Assembly: GCF_963678975.1 (NCBI RefSeq)
Contig: NC_089280.1
Span: 18,467,863 to 18,531,862, forward strand
Length of the DNA: 64,000 nucleotides
Direction: 5' to 3'
Source of the DNA: Dysidea avara
Lineage: Eukaryota; Porifera; Demospongiae; Dictyoceratida; Dysideidae
Position numbers and translations under genes: made by a program. Positions 11,198 to 23,846 of the stretch are shown piece after piece. The notes below the pieces were generated by a model that did not search any database, was not told the DNA's origin, and saw only the letters and a list, made by a program, of their open reading frames with translations. Numbering within the stretch: the stretch's first letter is position 1; the number at the start of each line of letters is the position of its first letter.

Positions 11198-11902
11198 GGT
11201 TACGGTATAATCACGGGTAATCATTGAATGCCTATGAAGACTTTTTCAGAAGCCTATAAAACCCCCAGTCTAGCAGCGTGAAAAGTTTTAAATGAAGGTG
11301 AAGCCCTTCATATTTAATGTTTTTATGTAGCTACAGTGTAGTTTGAGGCAGGTGGAACACTACAATTTGTTGTAGTAACACAAGTAAGCCGCTCAGTCTG
11401 TACATCGCTCAGCTCCAGCGCCAAATACAGCAAAAGCTGTAGGCTCTATTGGCATTTCTGGGGAGTGATACTGTATATTAAATTTATTAGGTTCTGTGGA
11501 AGCGTTTTTGGCGTGTTTCTTCCCAGTGACTCAGATACAAGCCTTCAAAGAGCTTGTTTCACTCAAAAAATCTACTAAAAGTTCAATAAAACATCTATAC
11601 AACTAGTAACTTTAAAAAAATCACTTCCACAGGACCTAGATATTTTAGTTGTTCAGTCACTTGTGTTGAAATTATAAGGATTCAGTAATCTGTTAGTGTG
11701 GTTTTTGGTTCATTTTTATAAAACATCGCTCTATTGTGGACCACACCCCCAAGAACAATCGTTGTTCTGCAGTAAAAACAAAAAAAAGCACAATTAGTTG
11801 TATTGCTAACACAACCCAGTTGTTGAAATTATTTATCCCTGCTTGGTTTAAAGTAGGTTTTGTAATTTGTTCCGCCCACGCATTTAAAACTATTCCGTAA
11901 CC
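11198..11902. mobile_element. Non-autonomous element with TTAA target duplication
   Basis: The ends GGTTACGGTATA and TATTCCGTAACC are inverted repeats of about 12 bp (one mismatch), flanked exactly by TTAA at 11194-11197 and 11903-11906. TTAA duplication is characteristic of piggyBac-type transposition, although the terminal GG is unusual for that family. At 705 bp it encodes no transposase. Confidence 0.65.
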
Positions 11903-12299
11903 TTAACTGTTTTATAGTTCATCTATAGCATTTTCTTACGCAAATCCTCCTGGAAAAGCCTCTAAGCTGCTCTTCATTTTTGTTTGCCCGCAACTCTAGG
12001 AATCACGTCAATGGTTCAGACGTGATTCTGAAATCAGGAATCACAACCTTGTTAAATTTTCTTGTAAATCTTTGTGTTTCTCCATATTTCTATGTTTGTA
12101 TTCTTATTTGGAATTGAGAATCAATAAATCAGTGCCAGGAATCACTCAGAATCACAGGAATTAATGGTGGAATCACAGAATTAGTATGATTCCAAATCAT
12201 GTCAATCGAAAACCCTGTAATTGCGGACACCTCGTTGCATATGTATGGGCACACCCCTTTTCAACTCGAAGGAATTTGTTATACTTAGTGGGCTAAGAG

Positions 12300-13625
12300 G
12301 CTAGCTGGGTTGTTAAACCAGGTGAGCGTCCTTTGGCTGGCTGTGGGCGTGCGCCTGGTTTACTGAAATTGTTTTCATAAAAGTGTGTGTGTGTGTGTGT
12401 GTACCTATCTACCTATCTATGTTTGTCTATACGCACCCACGTGAGCAAAATCATTTAATAATGGTAAAAGGAGCTTTTACATAAGAAGTAAAAGCAAAAT
12501 GAAGTCTGTATTAAACTTCTGCACAGGTGAACTTTGCTCTGAGGTGGTTTCTTTTCAGCAGACTAAAATACGGGTGTGGCGACTTTCCTCAGACTACCTT
12601 CCCCTTGAGGTTTTCAGGCATTTAGCAACTGAAAAACAACGGTGCAGGCCTCATACACTACAAGGAATAGCCTATCGCTTCAAGTTGAAAGGGGGCGTAT
12701 CTCTTACATACGCGAATGAAAATGAAGAGCAGCTTTGAGGCTTTGTCGAGAGAATTTGTGGGAAAAAACACGTTAGTCACACTATAAAACAATACTTCTG
12801 TGCATAATATGTTGGCAAAAGCAGTTTGTGTAACAAATGCTTCCTTAGCAGTGCATAGCAACGTACTTGAATGAATTACAAAAATTTCATGAATTACAAA
12901 ATACGAGAATTAGCTAATAATATTATTGCACAACCCAAAACTACCCTATTGTAAAATAGTAATACATAGTTAATTCATAGTAGCATATACTGTCTATAGT
13001 TAATTCCAGATGAGTTAGCTAGCTGCATGATGCCTGGTTTTTAGAACTAGCACTATATCAACTTGTTTTTCTGTTGTTTGACATCTGTAGAGCCCATTGG
13101 GAAGGCCTTCAAGGTGTCCTTATAAACTTGCTTCACCTGTATTTCAAACTGGCAAGTATTAACCATCTTAAACCACCCTTCCCGGAAGTTTAATACAGGC
13201 ACAATACTGTATGTAATTCGCTTTACTTTTGTGCAAAAAAAATTTGTGTTAAAAATTTTGTGTAAAATCATTTTTTTATGATTTACATGATTGACTGCTC
13301 TATTAGAGTAGCTAAATCTTATGCAAAAATTTCATGTAAGAAATTTTCGTACAAGTACTTGCATATAAAAATTATTTTACAACGAAACGAAAAAAAGCTA
13401 ATTACAGTATGATGGCCTAAAAGGGCCTTTATTTCTCACATAAAGGCTGTTTTTAGCGAACAAAGTTTTGCTCACGTGGGTGTGGAAAGATAAACAAACA
13501 TTATACAAACACATTCACACTTTTCGGAAAACAATTTCAGTAAATCAGGTGCGTGCCCAGTCGGCCGAAAGCCAGGCACACCCACAGCCAGCTTTCAGCC
13601 GGCTGTGGGTGTGCATCTGGTTTAA
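12300..13625. mobile_element. DNA element with long inverted ends (about 130 bp)
   Basis: The left segment 12330-12450 (GGCTGTGGGCGTGCGCCTGG, a TTTACTGAAATTGTTTTC stretch, a TG tract, then CACCCACGTGAGCAAAA) matches the complement of 13465-13625. The interior contains a 79-codon plus-strand ORF (12499-12738) that I do not recognise. Exact outer ends and target duplication are not resolved. Confidence 0.55.
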
Positions 13626-14432
13626 TAAGAGAGATTCAGAGTCTGGCCACTGACACAAATGTAAATTTGCACTGACTTGATACCACACAGACACGTGACC
13701 TGACAATATTATAAGGTCACATTTACTGAGCCTGTACAGTATGCAAAAACAATGGAAGAATACAGAACAATGGAATATTTAGAGCTGACAGCATACAGAG
13801 GTATATGCCAACACACCACATGCAAGGTATGATGGGTGGGGAATGGAGACATGCACACAGGAACTCACTGTGGTAGATCTGCAACTGTGGTCAAACTCTC
13901 AGTCAAGAGTTAAGGCCACCAAACTCATGCCAAGTCAACTGTCAAGGACAAAAATTTCCAACCCACAATCGAAAAGTACCGAAATTGAAAAGGCTCTAAT
14001 ATCACAGCGAAATTTCGGCTTTCGCAGATCTACCTACAGTGCGTATCTACGTGACACCCCTTGTGACATTGATACATGCATTACTTACTAACCTCAGTTT
14101 CTAGGGTAGTTCGGTTCGGTTGAGCCCGAGTTCGGTAATGTGACGAACTGTCTTCTTCAAGATTATGGCGCAGTGGCGATCCCCGAACTTGCAGTCACAT
14201 TATTTAATAAATAATCCACGCAGCAAAACAAAGGGTGTGGGATTATAATTAATAGAGTTCACGTGACCAATAGTAAGATTGTGGAAGGTAACAGATAACG
14301 AAGGAGTTACCTGCAGACTGTGGCAGCAACAGAAATGGCTTATCTGGATAAATCAGTCCATCGCAGATAAAATGTACAGGTGCGTCATTGAACCATTAGT
14401 CCAGTATAGTGCAGTATCCCTGTTGTCAAGTA

Positions 14433-14676
14433 CCGTGTTTTTCAGGTTTCTGGCGAAAATCAAAGCATTAACGTGATCAAACACGTGATCCGTGCTTCGA
14501 ACTAGCAAGGCTTACATATCTTGCAGCATACTAGCAATACTTGAACGTGTACAATGATCGGAAAAAGGTACGAGTATTCACTTTAAATACCTTGCAAGTT
14601 CGAGATATTTGAATTACAGATCACGTGTTTGATCACGTTTATGCTTTGATTTTCGCAAGAAACCTGAAAAACACGG
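14433..14676. mobile_element. Foldback MITE with TA target duplication
   Basis: The ends CCGTGTTTTTCAGGTTTC and its complement lie next to TA (14431-14432 and 14677-14678). The inverted arms extend for about 100 bp with modest divergence and include a CACGTG-containing segment on both sides. Confidence 0.75.
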
Positions 14677-14776
14677 TACATACGTCTCCGTAATAGAGCT
14701 CTTTCAGCACGTGAGCAAAATTACGTATTCTAAAAGGGTCGCCCACGCGTAGGTAGTACTGGTGCACAAGGTAACG

Positions 14777-15242
14777 ATGGTGATTTGTGCGTTTGTTGGT
14801 TGTTTGATGCGGTCAGACCGAGACAAGGGGATTTCCTTTTTATAGAATCCCTGCAGTTAGAAGGAAAAGTTCTAGACGCAAGTTGGAGCTGTCGATAAGG
14901 CGGAGAGCTGGGTATGTGGCAGCTATTTCCAGAGAGGACCTAGACGTTAAAGCGTTAGGAAAGTATCGAGTCTGCTCTTGTCACTTCCTATCTGGTAAAC
15001 CTGCAGCTCTTAAGGATGACACTGACATAGACTGGTTACCTACAATTAACCTTGGCCATTCTAAAAGGGCCACCCGTGATTCTGCTGAGCAAGCTGTAAT
15101 GCGTGTGATGCGTCATGAAAGAGCGAGAAGGAGGAGAGACATGCAGCGAGCCAAACAACAGCACATATCAGACAATTCAATGTATTTTAATGTCATTCAG
15201 CTACAGTATGAAAATGTACTGTTTGTTCAATTAGAATTTTAA
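14777..15242 (+). pseudogene. THAP zinc-finger domain protein fragment with a frameshift
   Basis: From the ATG at 14777 the frame gives MVICAFVGCLMRSDRDKG, carrying the first Cys pair of a THAP finger. A one-base excess in the T run at 14836-14841 then breaks the frame. In the next frame the domain continues to the second zinc pair in CSCHFLSGKPA and the family's DWLPTINLGHSK ending, followed by a basic Arg-rich helix (RARRRRDMQRAKQ). THAP domains bind DNA and in this form are often found in transposase-derived proteins. A tiny intron at the break is possible, but there is no good GT donor. Short open segments with splice-like borders at 15642-15696 and 16059-16164 could be later exons, but I cannot connect them. 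Confidence 0.7.
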
Positions 15243-16270
15243 AAATAAAACTGATTCTACAAAAACCTGTTAATTTTAGCAACTTTTATATGCTCTTCAC
15301 ATATATCATATAGGGGGTGGGAGGGTGCGGAGGGGAGGGGCGGTGCAGTCTATAAGTATCATACAACTGTTTAAATATATACGTTCTTTGATATTGTATA
15401 TGCATTAGTTTGCCAGTGATAGTTATAAACGGCGAAAAGAATGTAATGAATTGCCCGCCCACGCCCAATTTGCGCCTTCGTTAAAATGGCCTTGCTCAAA
15501 GACGATTAAATGTCTATGACATAGGTTTCTGTATAAATACTTTGGTTTGTTTATCATGCTGTAATATTGTGCTGCTGTGTAATGCTATAATAATATTAAT
15601 GCTTATATTATTTAATGATGTTTGTTTCTATTACTTTAGTGCACGGTGGGAGGTGGAAGCGTCCATGATGACGATTGGGCAATGTGCAAATAAGGTGAGT
15701 GTATGCTTTGTAAAAAGAAGCCCACGTAGCTGTGCAGGGCTCATCTTCTGTACAGATCAGCTTCTGTATAGTCTTTCATTATTTTATTTTTCCCGATGGG
15801 TTGCCAACGCCCACGCAAAGTACCCAAATGGCGTGTACGAGACTCCCAATCTTTATGTATTTTTAAAAGCATTTAGTGAGATTGCTAACTAGTAACTACC
15901 TGTACAGTTGTTGATCTACATCTTGTTCTAGTTATTCATGATCGATCATTGTTTACTTTGTTAAACTCACTTTCTCCATTATTTTTACATGATTTTGGAT
16001 TTAGGATTTGGTTTCTAATATATTTGTGTATTTCTGATTGGATTTCTCACATAGTATACAAGAGTCCCAAGACATTGGCTACCCCTCGCTTTTTACCAAA
16101 AGCCAGTTCATCTCTAGTTGACAAAGATAGCGTGACCATATTACAATCTAAATTAAATTCTTGATCACAGATACACATTTCCCTTGTTGCTATATGTGGC
16201 GCACCACAAAATTAACCAATGTAAACAACCATTACCATACCTTGTAGTGTTTTATTTTTATGTGAATGTG
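15243..16270. other. Possible downstream THAP-gene exons, unproven
   Basis: A segment at about 15642-15696 lies between an AG acceptor and a GTGAGT donor. A plus-strand open tail at about 16059-16164 follows an acceptor and ends in a stop (…SVTILQSKLNS). Neither has recognisable homology and I could not phase them to the THAP segment. Confidence 0.25.
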
Positions 16271-16271
16271 T

Positions 16272-16411
<140 letters not shown>

Positions 16412-18250
16412 ATAAAGATTTTTTTGAATTCACCAATTTAAATGTGACTGTTTTTTCCACAGGTTTATATGTTGGAGAACTGCAAACAACTAACTTGAAA
16501 TTTTTGTAATGACCATTTTTAAAAAATATTTATTTGATTACATGTACAAAATACAAAGATGTATCACTTGATCAAAAAAGTTATTAGCATGATGTACAAG
16601 GACTATTGACCATTGAAAAGTTGATGAATTAAACGGAATACTTCTCCATTGCAACTCGCCCACGCATTATAGCGCGCGCGTCACTAATAATCAGTGCTCA
16701 GCCGGGGTATGCGACTATTGGATTGAGATGGTGATTTTTATAAAATTATTTGTACCGTGTAAAACGTTCGTTACGAATGGTATAGCTAGCTGAAGTATTC
16801 AAGAAAGGATAGATCTATCCTGGTATAACCTGGAACCGTTAAAAAGTTCGCGCCTGGATTGTTGGGGTGAGCCAATATTTTCATTGCCAATGGTTCTATG
16901 TGTAATGTTAAACCCCCCACTTTGTACCATGAAGAAGGCTGTATTAAGCTGTTACATTTTACCTGAAAGTAGATGTCATGCTGGCCATTCCTGCTAGAAC
17001 CTGGGAAAGGTTTAAAAGTTATCTGACGCTCCATAACAGAGCCTTGAAAACCTGCTTCCAGTGTAGACGCGTGTATCTTGCCAATAAAATTTTTTTTATT
17101 AAAAGTCGCTTAATTGTTGGATATGTGCATAAGCCTCTCTCTTTAAATTACTACCTTACTACCAATTAATGCATGAGATAGAATAGGAATGCCAATTGTA
17201 AACACACCAAAACAGTTGCATGTTATTGTAGAAACAAGTTTCAATGCCTAAGTCTAAACTGAAAGTGAACAGTAATTCTCAAATAGGAGAATGGTAGTTA
17301 GGTTGAATGGGGGCTTGTTTACATAAAGATGAAAGCACTAACTGTTTCACTGGTAACAGTTACTTCAATACAAACAATATTACCACCAGCATGCACAATA
17401 TACCTGCAGTTGTCATAGTGGTAAACATGTAAGTCACTTTTACACACAGAAGTAAGACCTTGTTGACAATGTCCACACACCATGCAGACCTGTTGAACTG
17501 ACACTGCAACTGCAAGTAATGAGTAAGGTGATTAAACAGTAGTCAATTGTACAGTATCAGATATCTTATTGTTAGCAGGCCATAATTATTATAGTACCAT
17601 CAGCTAAGTTACATAATATGATGACAGATGTAATGCACTGGATCACAATAGCATCCTTAGGGGGTGGTGGAGTAGACCAAATTAAGAGAGAAGAGACTAA
17701 CGTTTACAGTGAATGAGTTTGAAGTATGCAACAGATATGAAATAGAGATCTGTAGAAGTTCTGAGAGAGTATTTTAGATGATTTCACTATATGCTATTAC
17801 AAATTGGCTATTTTTTGAAAGAAATGTAAAAGTGACTGTTTTACTAGAGTGGTTGTCTGCTTTATTAGAGTATCTTGATCTTTCTCGTGCAAGCATTGTC
17901 CAGTGAAAGTGGGGGTGGGGGTGGGGGGGTGGGCATGGATTCCCTTGGCTTCTTGTTTCCACCAGGCCACCTATGGACACCACTGTACATGATTCTGTAA
18001 GGAAAATCCTACTAGACAAAGCAAGGTAGTAATTTTACATAGAATATCTCTGCTATGCCTTCAGCACTCAAATACAGTCCACAGCCAGGCCTAGGTTTAT
18101 CAGACCACACAGTGTAGTTATATTAATTAAATTAAATAGTTGCGTGCATCTGTACTGTCTCTGTTGCTTTTGTAATTCTATACCATTAGCAGGTAAGTGT
18201 GTTGTCTCTATGCTATATACAGTCACTGAATTTCTCGATCATAGTTATAT
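16412..18250. other. No supported gene
   Basis: Minus-strand open segments at 17034-16786 and 17504-17319 have splice-like borders (for example a donor after TATCTACTTTCAG near 16962) and the second contains a CxxCxxC cluster. Neither matches a family I recognise. Dispersed-motif copies lie at 17833-17885. The G-rich run near 17910-17930 is simple sequence. Confidence 0.4.
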
Positions 18251-18266
18251 TATCTAGGAACATATG

Positions 18267-20345
18267 GGGGAATTAGAGATGTTACAATACTAATTGGATA
18301 CAAAGATTCTCATAAGCCAATGGCTATTGTAGAAGCACCAATAGAGGGGAGCAAGACAAGAGAAATGAAGATTATTGCAGTGATATTGAACTTCTTCCCA
18401 AACTTCTCGAGTGTAGAAGCAGCTTGTGAGTTTATCTTTTGTAGTTGATCGTAGTGGTAGCATGAGTGGTCCTTACATCAAGAGTGCGTTAGAAACACTT
18501 TCCAGAAGGCTACTACTTCAACATTATCAGCTTTGGCTCAAGGTATGAGTCATTTTTTTCCATCCAGCATGCCGAAACAGTGGAAAAGGCCACTGAATTT
18601 GCAAAGGTGATGAGAGCTGATTTTGGCCAACTTCTCGCTCCATTGCAGTACATTTTAAAACAACCCACGCAATCTTTAAGTCTTCCTCTACAGGTGTTCA
18701 TTGTAACAGATGGCCCTGTTAACAACACTAATAGTGTGATCAGTGAAATGAGGAGAAACTCACACATTGGAAGGTATACCTGAAAGTCATATGTTTATGG
18801 ATATTTACTTTTGTGGGGTATGTAGTACTTTTGTGTGACTTTACTCTATGGTTTTACGATTATCACTTTTAGAGATAGTTAATGTATTGTCATAGTTATT
18901 TCTGTATTAGCATGTTGGTAACTCTTAGGTTCTTCGCTTAGATCAAGGTCTAGTGAGAGGAGTTATGCTCATGCTGGAAATGTATCAGCTGAATTTATTG
19001 CTGACAAGGGACATATGCAGTCAAAGGTGCATTGGTGAATTGTTAGTACATGTGCATGCTTCATTCACAGTTGCAGTTAGTTTCATCACACTACCCTTTA
19101 TGCTATCCATGTATCTGACCACTTGACCTTGGGTAGGTATACTGTAGTTACTGGAATAGAAGTTTATTGAACTGATTTCATCACTGAATCAAACTATATA
19201 GAGCTGTTTAGATTAGTAATTAATAAGAGTGCGTTGCATGTATAAAGGCAGTGCCTATTGACCAAACATGTTTACAAAGGGATGTGCCTGAGAAAGTTTC
19301 TTGAAACTGCAGAAACTCCAGGCTTGTCCTCTTCAGTATCTGTGTATCTGGTTATCAACTAATAAACAATTATATACCCTTTCTGTATAATAATAGGATC
19401 AAGCACAAAATCACTGAGTAGCTAAGACCCTAAATTACTGAGTAGCTAAGACACTAAATTACTGAGTATATAGTACATAGAATATATCCTAACAAATTGC
19501 AAGATGGATGTACATAGCACAAAGATGATTACAATTCTTAGATTTAAAGTGATGCTTTAAGCACCCTCCCTCCAATTGTTTTAGGGCCGCCAGTATTGAT
19601 TACTGGATGTTGTGCAGTTCAACTGACTAGTGCATGCATTTGTGCTGCATCCACTGTCATCTTGAAAAGCAGTTAAACCGTATCACATAAATGCATCAGT
19701 TGGTGCCTTATATACCAACACAAACCTGTTACCATTATAAATATAATGCCTATGTTGATACTGCATGAACCACTAAATACTGTTGCTCTCTGTTGTAGCT
19801 ACATAAAAACCAACAGTTAATAATTGCTGCTTAAATGATAGTGAAAAGTTTGTTTTCGATATAAAAACGAATGTTACTTGCATATTATTCGCCAACAGTC
19901 TCAAGAAGGCTCTACAACCATCAGCTATAAATGTTACTGTCACATTTGATCTTCTCAGTAACTATGAGGTGAAGGTAGTACCAGATAAGATTCCCAGTAT
20001 CTACAATGGTGACAAGACTGTCATTTATATAATTATGGTCTTCTGATGGAGAAATCTGATCAAAACAGAAGATGAAGTGAAATGCAAGACTGGTGACATT
20101 GTCAGGAATGAGTTTAAATTTGGCATTCCAGTTGAGCTAGCTACCAGCAAGACGAGCAGAAGAGGATGGTGTATCAGTAGATCACCAGCTAGCAGCAAAG
20201 AGGATGATCCAGGAGTGGCAGAATGATGGGAAGCCATATCAGATTAAACACAAACAAATCATAGCATTGAGCTGTGATGTCCAGGTATACTGCTTATGTT
20301 GCAGTAAATGAAGCCCAATACAAGCAAGTATCAGGAAGCATGTGG
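18267..20345 (+). pseudogene. VWA5A-like (VIT/VWA family) pseudogene
   Basis: Translated pieces in order match the family layout. 18267-18440 gives VTILIGYKDSHKPMAIVEAP. About 18439-18505, one frame over, gives the metal-binding site VDRSGSMSGPYIKSALETL. 18501-18773 gives PEGYYFNIISFGSRYESFF through VFIVTDGPVNNTNSVI and ends at a GTATAC donor. 18935-19025 gives HAGNVSAEFIADKGHMQSKV after a frame change. 19905-20025 gives SLKKALQPSAINVTVTFDLL and VPDKIPSIYNGDKTVIY. 20150-20330 gives HQLAAKRMIQEWQNDGKPYQ and then, shifted again, YTAYVAVNEAQYKQ. The residues are well preserved but at least four frame breaks and one internal deletion rule out a normal product. Gaps such as 19030-19900 are probably old introns. 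Confidence 0.78.
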
Positions 20346-20868
20346 AGCCACTACCAGTGCACAAAATATATAAAATAGCAGATTTCAGAATAGTCTTGGA
20401 TTGGAAAGAAGTTTCTCTTTGAGAAATCCAGTGGAATTTCATAACAGAAGTGGTCTATATTAATTTTGGTGATTATTAGTTTCTCATCCAGCCTTTCTAA
20501 TTATTATTATGCGGGCGGGAGGGTATTACCATTATGCCATTATTTTCACACTGATGTACAGACCTTGTCCAAATTGCCTTTCTTTCTTACTACAAACATT
20601 TCCTTCACCAACTGATTTTCTTGATCGCCAACTGTTTTTCGACAGTCAACTGAAAGCGAAGTCTATAGAACACGATTGCAACTGGCACTGCAGCAATTTG
20701 CTAAGGAAAACAACAGTTCTCCTGGCGATATATAACGCATTGTAGTGTTCATCAACAAAAAAATATATAAGAATTTTGGCGTCACGTGTTCTTCTGAGCA
20801 TGCACAGAGTAAATAATGGCTTACCATGCGGTAGCTTAAGAAGGATGCGGGCGGTGGATGAGAAACTA

Positions 20869-21065
20869 ATAGTGTAAGTAAACTGATAGTTTATAAAGTA
20901 AACTAATAGTAAACTAATAGTTTATAAAGTAAACTAATAGTAAACTACTAATAGTAAACTAATAGTTTATAAAGTAAACTAATAGTAAACTACTAATAGT
21001 AAACTACTAATAGTAAACTAATAGTTTATAAAGTAAACTACTAATAGTAAACTAATAGTTTATCC
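20869..21065 (+). repeat. Tandem repeat AGTAAACTAATAGTTTATAA
   Basis: Short units built from GTAAACTA, CTAATA and GTTTATAAA are repeated irregularly over about 200 bp directly upstream of the LINE fragment. Confidence 0.85.
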
Positions 21066-21074
21066 ACAAGTGTA

Positions 21075-21840
21075 AACACCTTCACTTTGGAACAGCACAC
21101 GGTTATGGTTCTTTTTACCTTAATGGTACTCTGGTTGACAGTGTGACATCTCATAAGGATCTTGGTATTGTATTCGATAACCACCTAAAGTTCCGGCCAT
21201 GATCATACCATTGAGGTTACTGCTAGGGCTAATCATCTCTTGGGGATTATTAGGAAGTCCTTTGGATATTTGGAGCCAGATATGTTGGTGAAACTGTTTG
21301 TGTCAATAGTACGGCCCACACTGGAATATAGTAACTCTGTATGGGGGCCACCTTTTATTTTGGATCAGAGAAAGATTGAAAAAGTCCAACGAAGAGCTAC
21401 CCGTTTGTTACCAACACTGGTTGATAAATCCTACTCTGAAAGATTATCCTTACTACAATTGCCATCCTTAGCTCATCGACGACTAAGAGGTAATCTTATT
21501 TTGTTATACAAAATTCTAAACAATTATTTTAGTTCAGACTTTCACAACTTCTTCTCTTACACTAATACCATCACAAGGGGACAACAATTTAAGCTATTTA
21601 AATCATTTTCAAGATTAAAATGTAGATCTGATTATTTTTTAAATAGGATTCTCAATGACTGGAATGGCTTACCTGACTATGTTGTAAATGCTAGTTCAAT
21701 TAATTATTTTAAATCATTGTTAGATTCTCACTTAGCTAATTCTAGATTTATTTTTGTATAGCCATCTTATGATTGTACAAATTTTGTGTTGACCCGGTAT
21801 ACAGGTAGTGCCTTTACCGATAATTAATAATACTAATACT
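21075..21840 (+). mobile_element. 5'-truncated LINE: C-terminus of a non-LTR reverse transcriptase
   Basis: The frame 21240-21761 encodes the conserved tail of Jockey/CR1-type reverse transcriptases: RKSFGYLEPDMLVKLFVSIV, RPTLEYSNSVW, KIEKVQRRATRLL and a terminal WNGLPDYVVNA segment. Upstream 21075-21200 gives DSVTSHKDLGIVFDNHLKF in a different frame, so the copy is both truncated and frameshifted. Downstream is a TACTAATACTAATAAT-type short tail (21822-21845), as expected for a LINE 3' end. No catalytic core remains. Confidence 0.85.
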
Positions 21841-21959
21841 AATAATCACCGAATAGGGGCCTTATACATAGTATATAGAAAGTCTGAAGAATAACAGATA
21901 GGCTTGAGCATATTTATATAGCTAGTTAGCAGTGAAATATCACTAAAATTGCATATCTG

Positions 21960-22275
21960 AGTGTCTAATTTTCAAAAATTTTCTGTGGGGGCATGCCCCC
22001 CAGACCCCTCTAGAATATTCGTGCTTTGTATTTCACAGAGTGTGCTTCGCACTCTGTGCAGCAACTCCTCTCTCATTGGCATGTATATAGTAGTAATTTC
22101 AACATTATAGTCAATGGCCTGACCAACTCAATTTTCCCTCCTCCGGCCCTGGCTGTGCTTATAATGCACCTGTCAATTTCATGGATACAGGGGATTTGAC
22201 AAATTGTGGTGTCAAATACCCCACTACTGGGGCAAAATCGGCTGTCAAATCCCCACTATTTCCCCACCCCCTAGT
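21960..22275. repeat. Dispersed repeat remnants
   Basis: 21975-22020 is a diverged opposite-strand copy of the GGGGGCATGCTCCCC family. 22160-22270 (GGATTTGACA, CCCCACTA, GGGGCAAAATCGGC) is related to 26290-26400 in the opposite orientation. No coding sequence is seen. Confidence 0.5.
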
Positions 22276-22299
22276 AGGAGATTTGACAATACTTCAAGG

Positions 22300-23570
22300 T
22301 TGACTAATAGTCCAGCAGACAGCAGGGTGAAGTTTGCAAAATGATCTATAGTTTCTTTTAATGTACTTTTGGATTGTCCTGTACACCTAAAACAATATTC
22401 CACCTGCTGGACAGGTGTCAGCCTTGGGCATTTTGCCATAGCAACGAAAGTTTAATTAACTGCATAGCAACCATACAAATTTTACAAAATAGCTCCCGTG
22501 GGTTTCAGTTTTACCCAAAATTGTTTGATAACCTGACCATTTAACAAATCTTAGGTGTTACAATTAATGTCAGAACAAAACTGAATAATTAAATAGTCCC
22601 ATAAATCCCTGAAGGCATCATTATGCATACCATAGTTACCTATGTCTGAATAACCATCATAGGGCCTGCAGGCACAAACTACACACTGTCACACAACAGG
22701 ATGTATCTCAGTACTGGAGTAAAGTGTTTGCATTCTGCTACTTGTATTAAAAGCCAATCAATTGCGTACTACCTGCATAAATTTTCAAAGCTATAGCACA
22801 TTGGTACATAAAATTATGGGCAATTAAAGTTCAAAAAGTAGGCAAATTTTATGTGCCCACATGCCCTATATTCACAGACATAGTCACATTTGCTCTCTTG
22901 ACGTTCTTTAGTTTGGTTATTTTAAAAAATGTTTGTTTCAGCTTAAGCCATACTATAATGGTTACCATTGCTTTTATACTTGAGAGAATAAACAAAGTTT
23001 TCTGGTAGGAAATTTAATTCTGGCCTTTTTCTTTCAATGCTTCTAAATCATTATGATAGTATCTGGTGATAATGGTTTGCCTCTTTTTGGTATTGCTGGT
23101 GTGGAAAGGCTTGGTTACTACACCCTTTCTCCAGCTAAAGTCCATGAAGTGCAAACAATTTTATCAGGTGCAGTATTACAAAATGTTCAAAACCTAACCA
23201 TAACATTGGTGCTAAAAATAGAATTTGAGTTGAAGTTAATGTACACGTATGTAGATCATCAATGTAAGCTCAAAAACTAGTACTTTCTATATACTTGCGG
23301 CAAATAGGAGTATGTCACAAAGTACTCACTGTACAGCAAATAGTGTATGTACCTCATTCACACCTGTTCCACTATCATCTAATTTAGCAAGAAATAATGG
23401 AAGTTATGTCTTATTTGTAGCATCATACATATGTGGTATCCATGCAATAATACAATAAAACAGTAGCTTCCTTTTGTACCCCCTATGTAAGTTAAACCAC
23501 CCTAAAATGTGGACACCATATCAGAATGTTTGTCTAAGGTTCCATTTGTATTGAATACACATACAATTAA
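22300..23570. other. No supported gene
   Basis: A 75-codon ORF at 23053-23280 is unrecognised and has no family match. Otherwise I see nothing definable in this stretch. Confidence 0.5.
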
Positions 23571-23572
23571 GC

Positions 23573-23820
23573 CTCTGAGATCAGGACATTTTTCCAATAA
23601 GAACAGTATAGTGGGGCCTCAGAATAGTATTGTGAGAGCCTCTAGCTATATTTTATCTAGCTAGAGACTCTCATAGTACTATTCCTCTGGCTCTCACAAT
23701 ACTATTCTGAATCCTCTGAGATCAGGACAACGTTCCAATAAGAACAGTATAGTGGAGTCTTAAGTTGTCCAGAATAGTGTTGTGAGAGCCTCTAGCTATG
23801 TTTTATATAGAATGCACACA
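23573..23820. repeat. Duplicated and inverted repeat block
   Basis: The segment from CCTCTGAGATCAGGACA to GTGAGAGCCTCTAGCTAT occurs twice (23573-23650 and 23713-23805). Between them an inverted piece (CTCTCACAATACTATTCTGA) forms a hairpin with the first copy. Confidence 0.75.
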
Positions 23821-23846
23821 CACGTATGTATAACTGTGTGCTACCT

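Noticed and set aside
17319..17504. Zinc-finger exon suggested by a CxxCxxC cluster
   Set aside because: A single short segment with no partner exon and no matching domain pattern.
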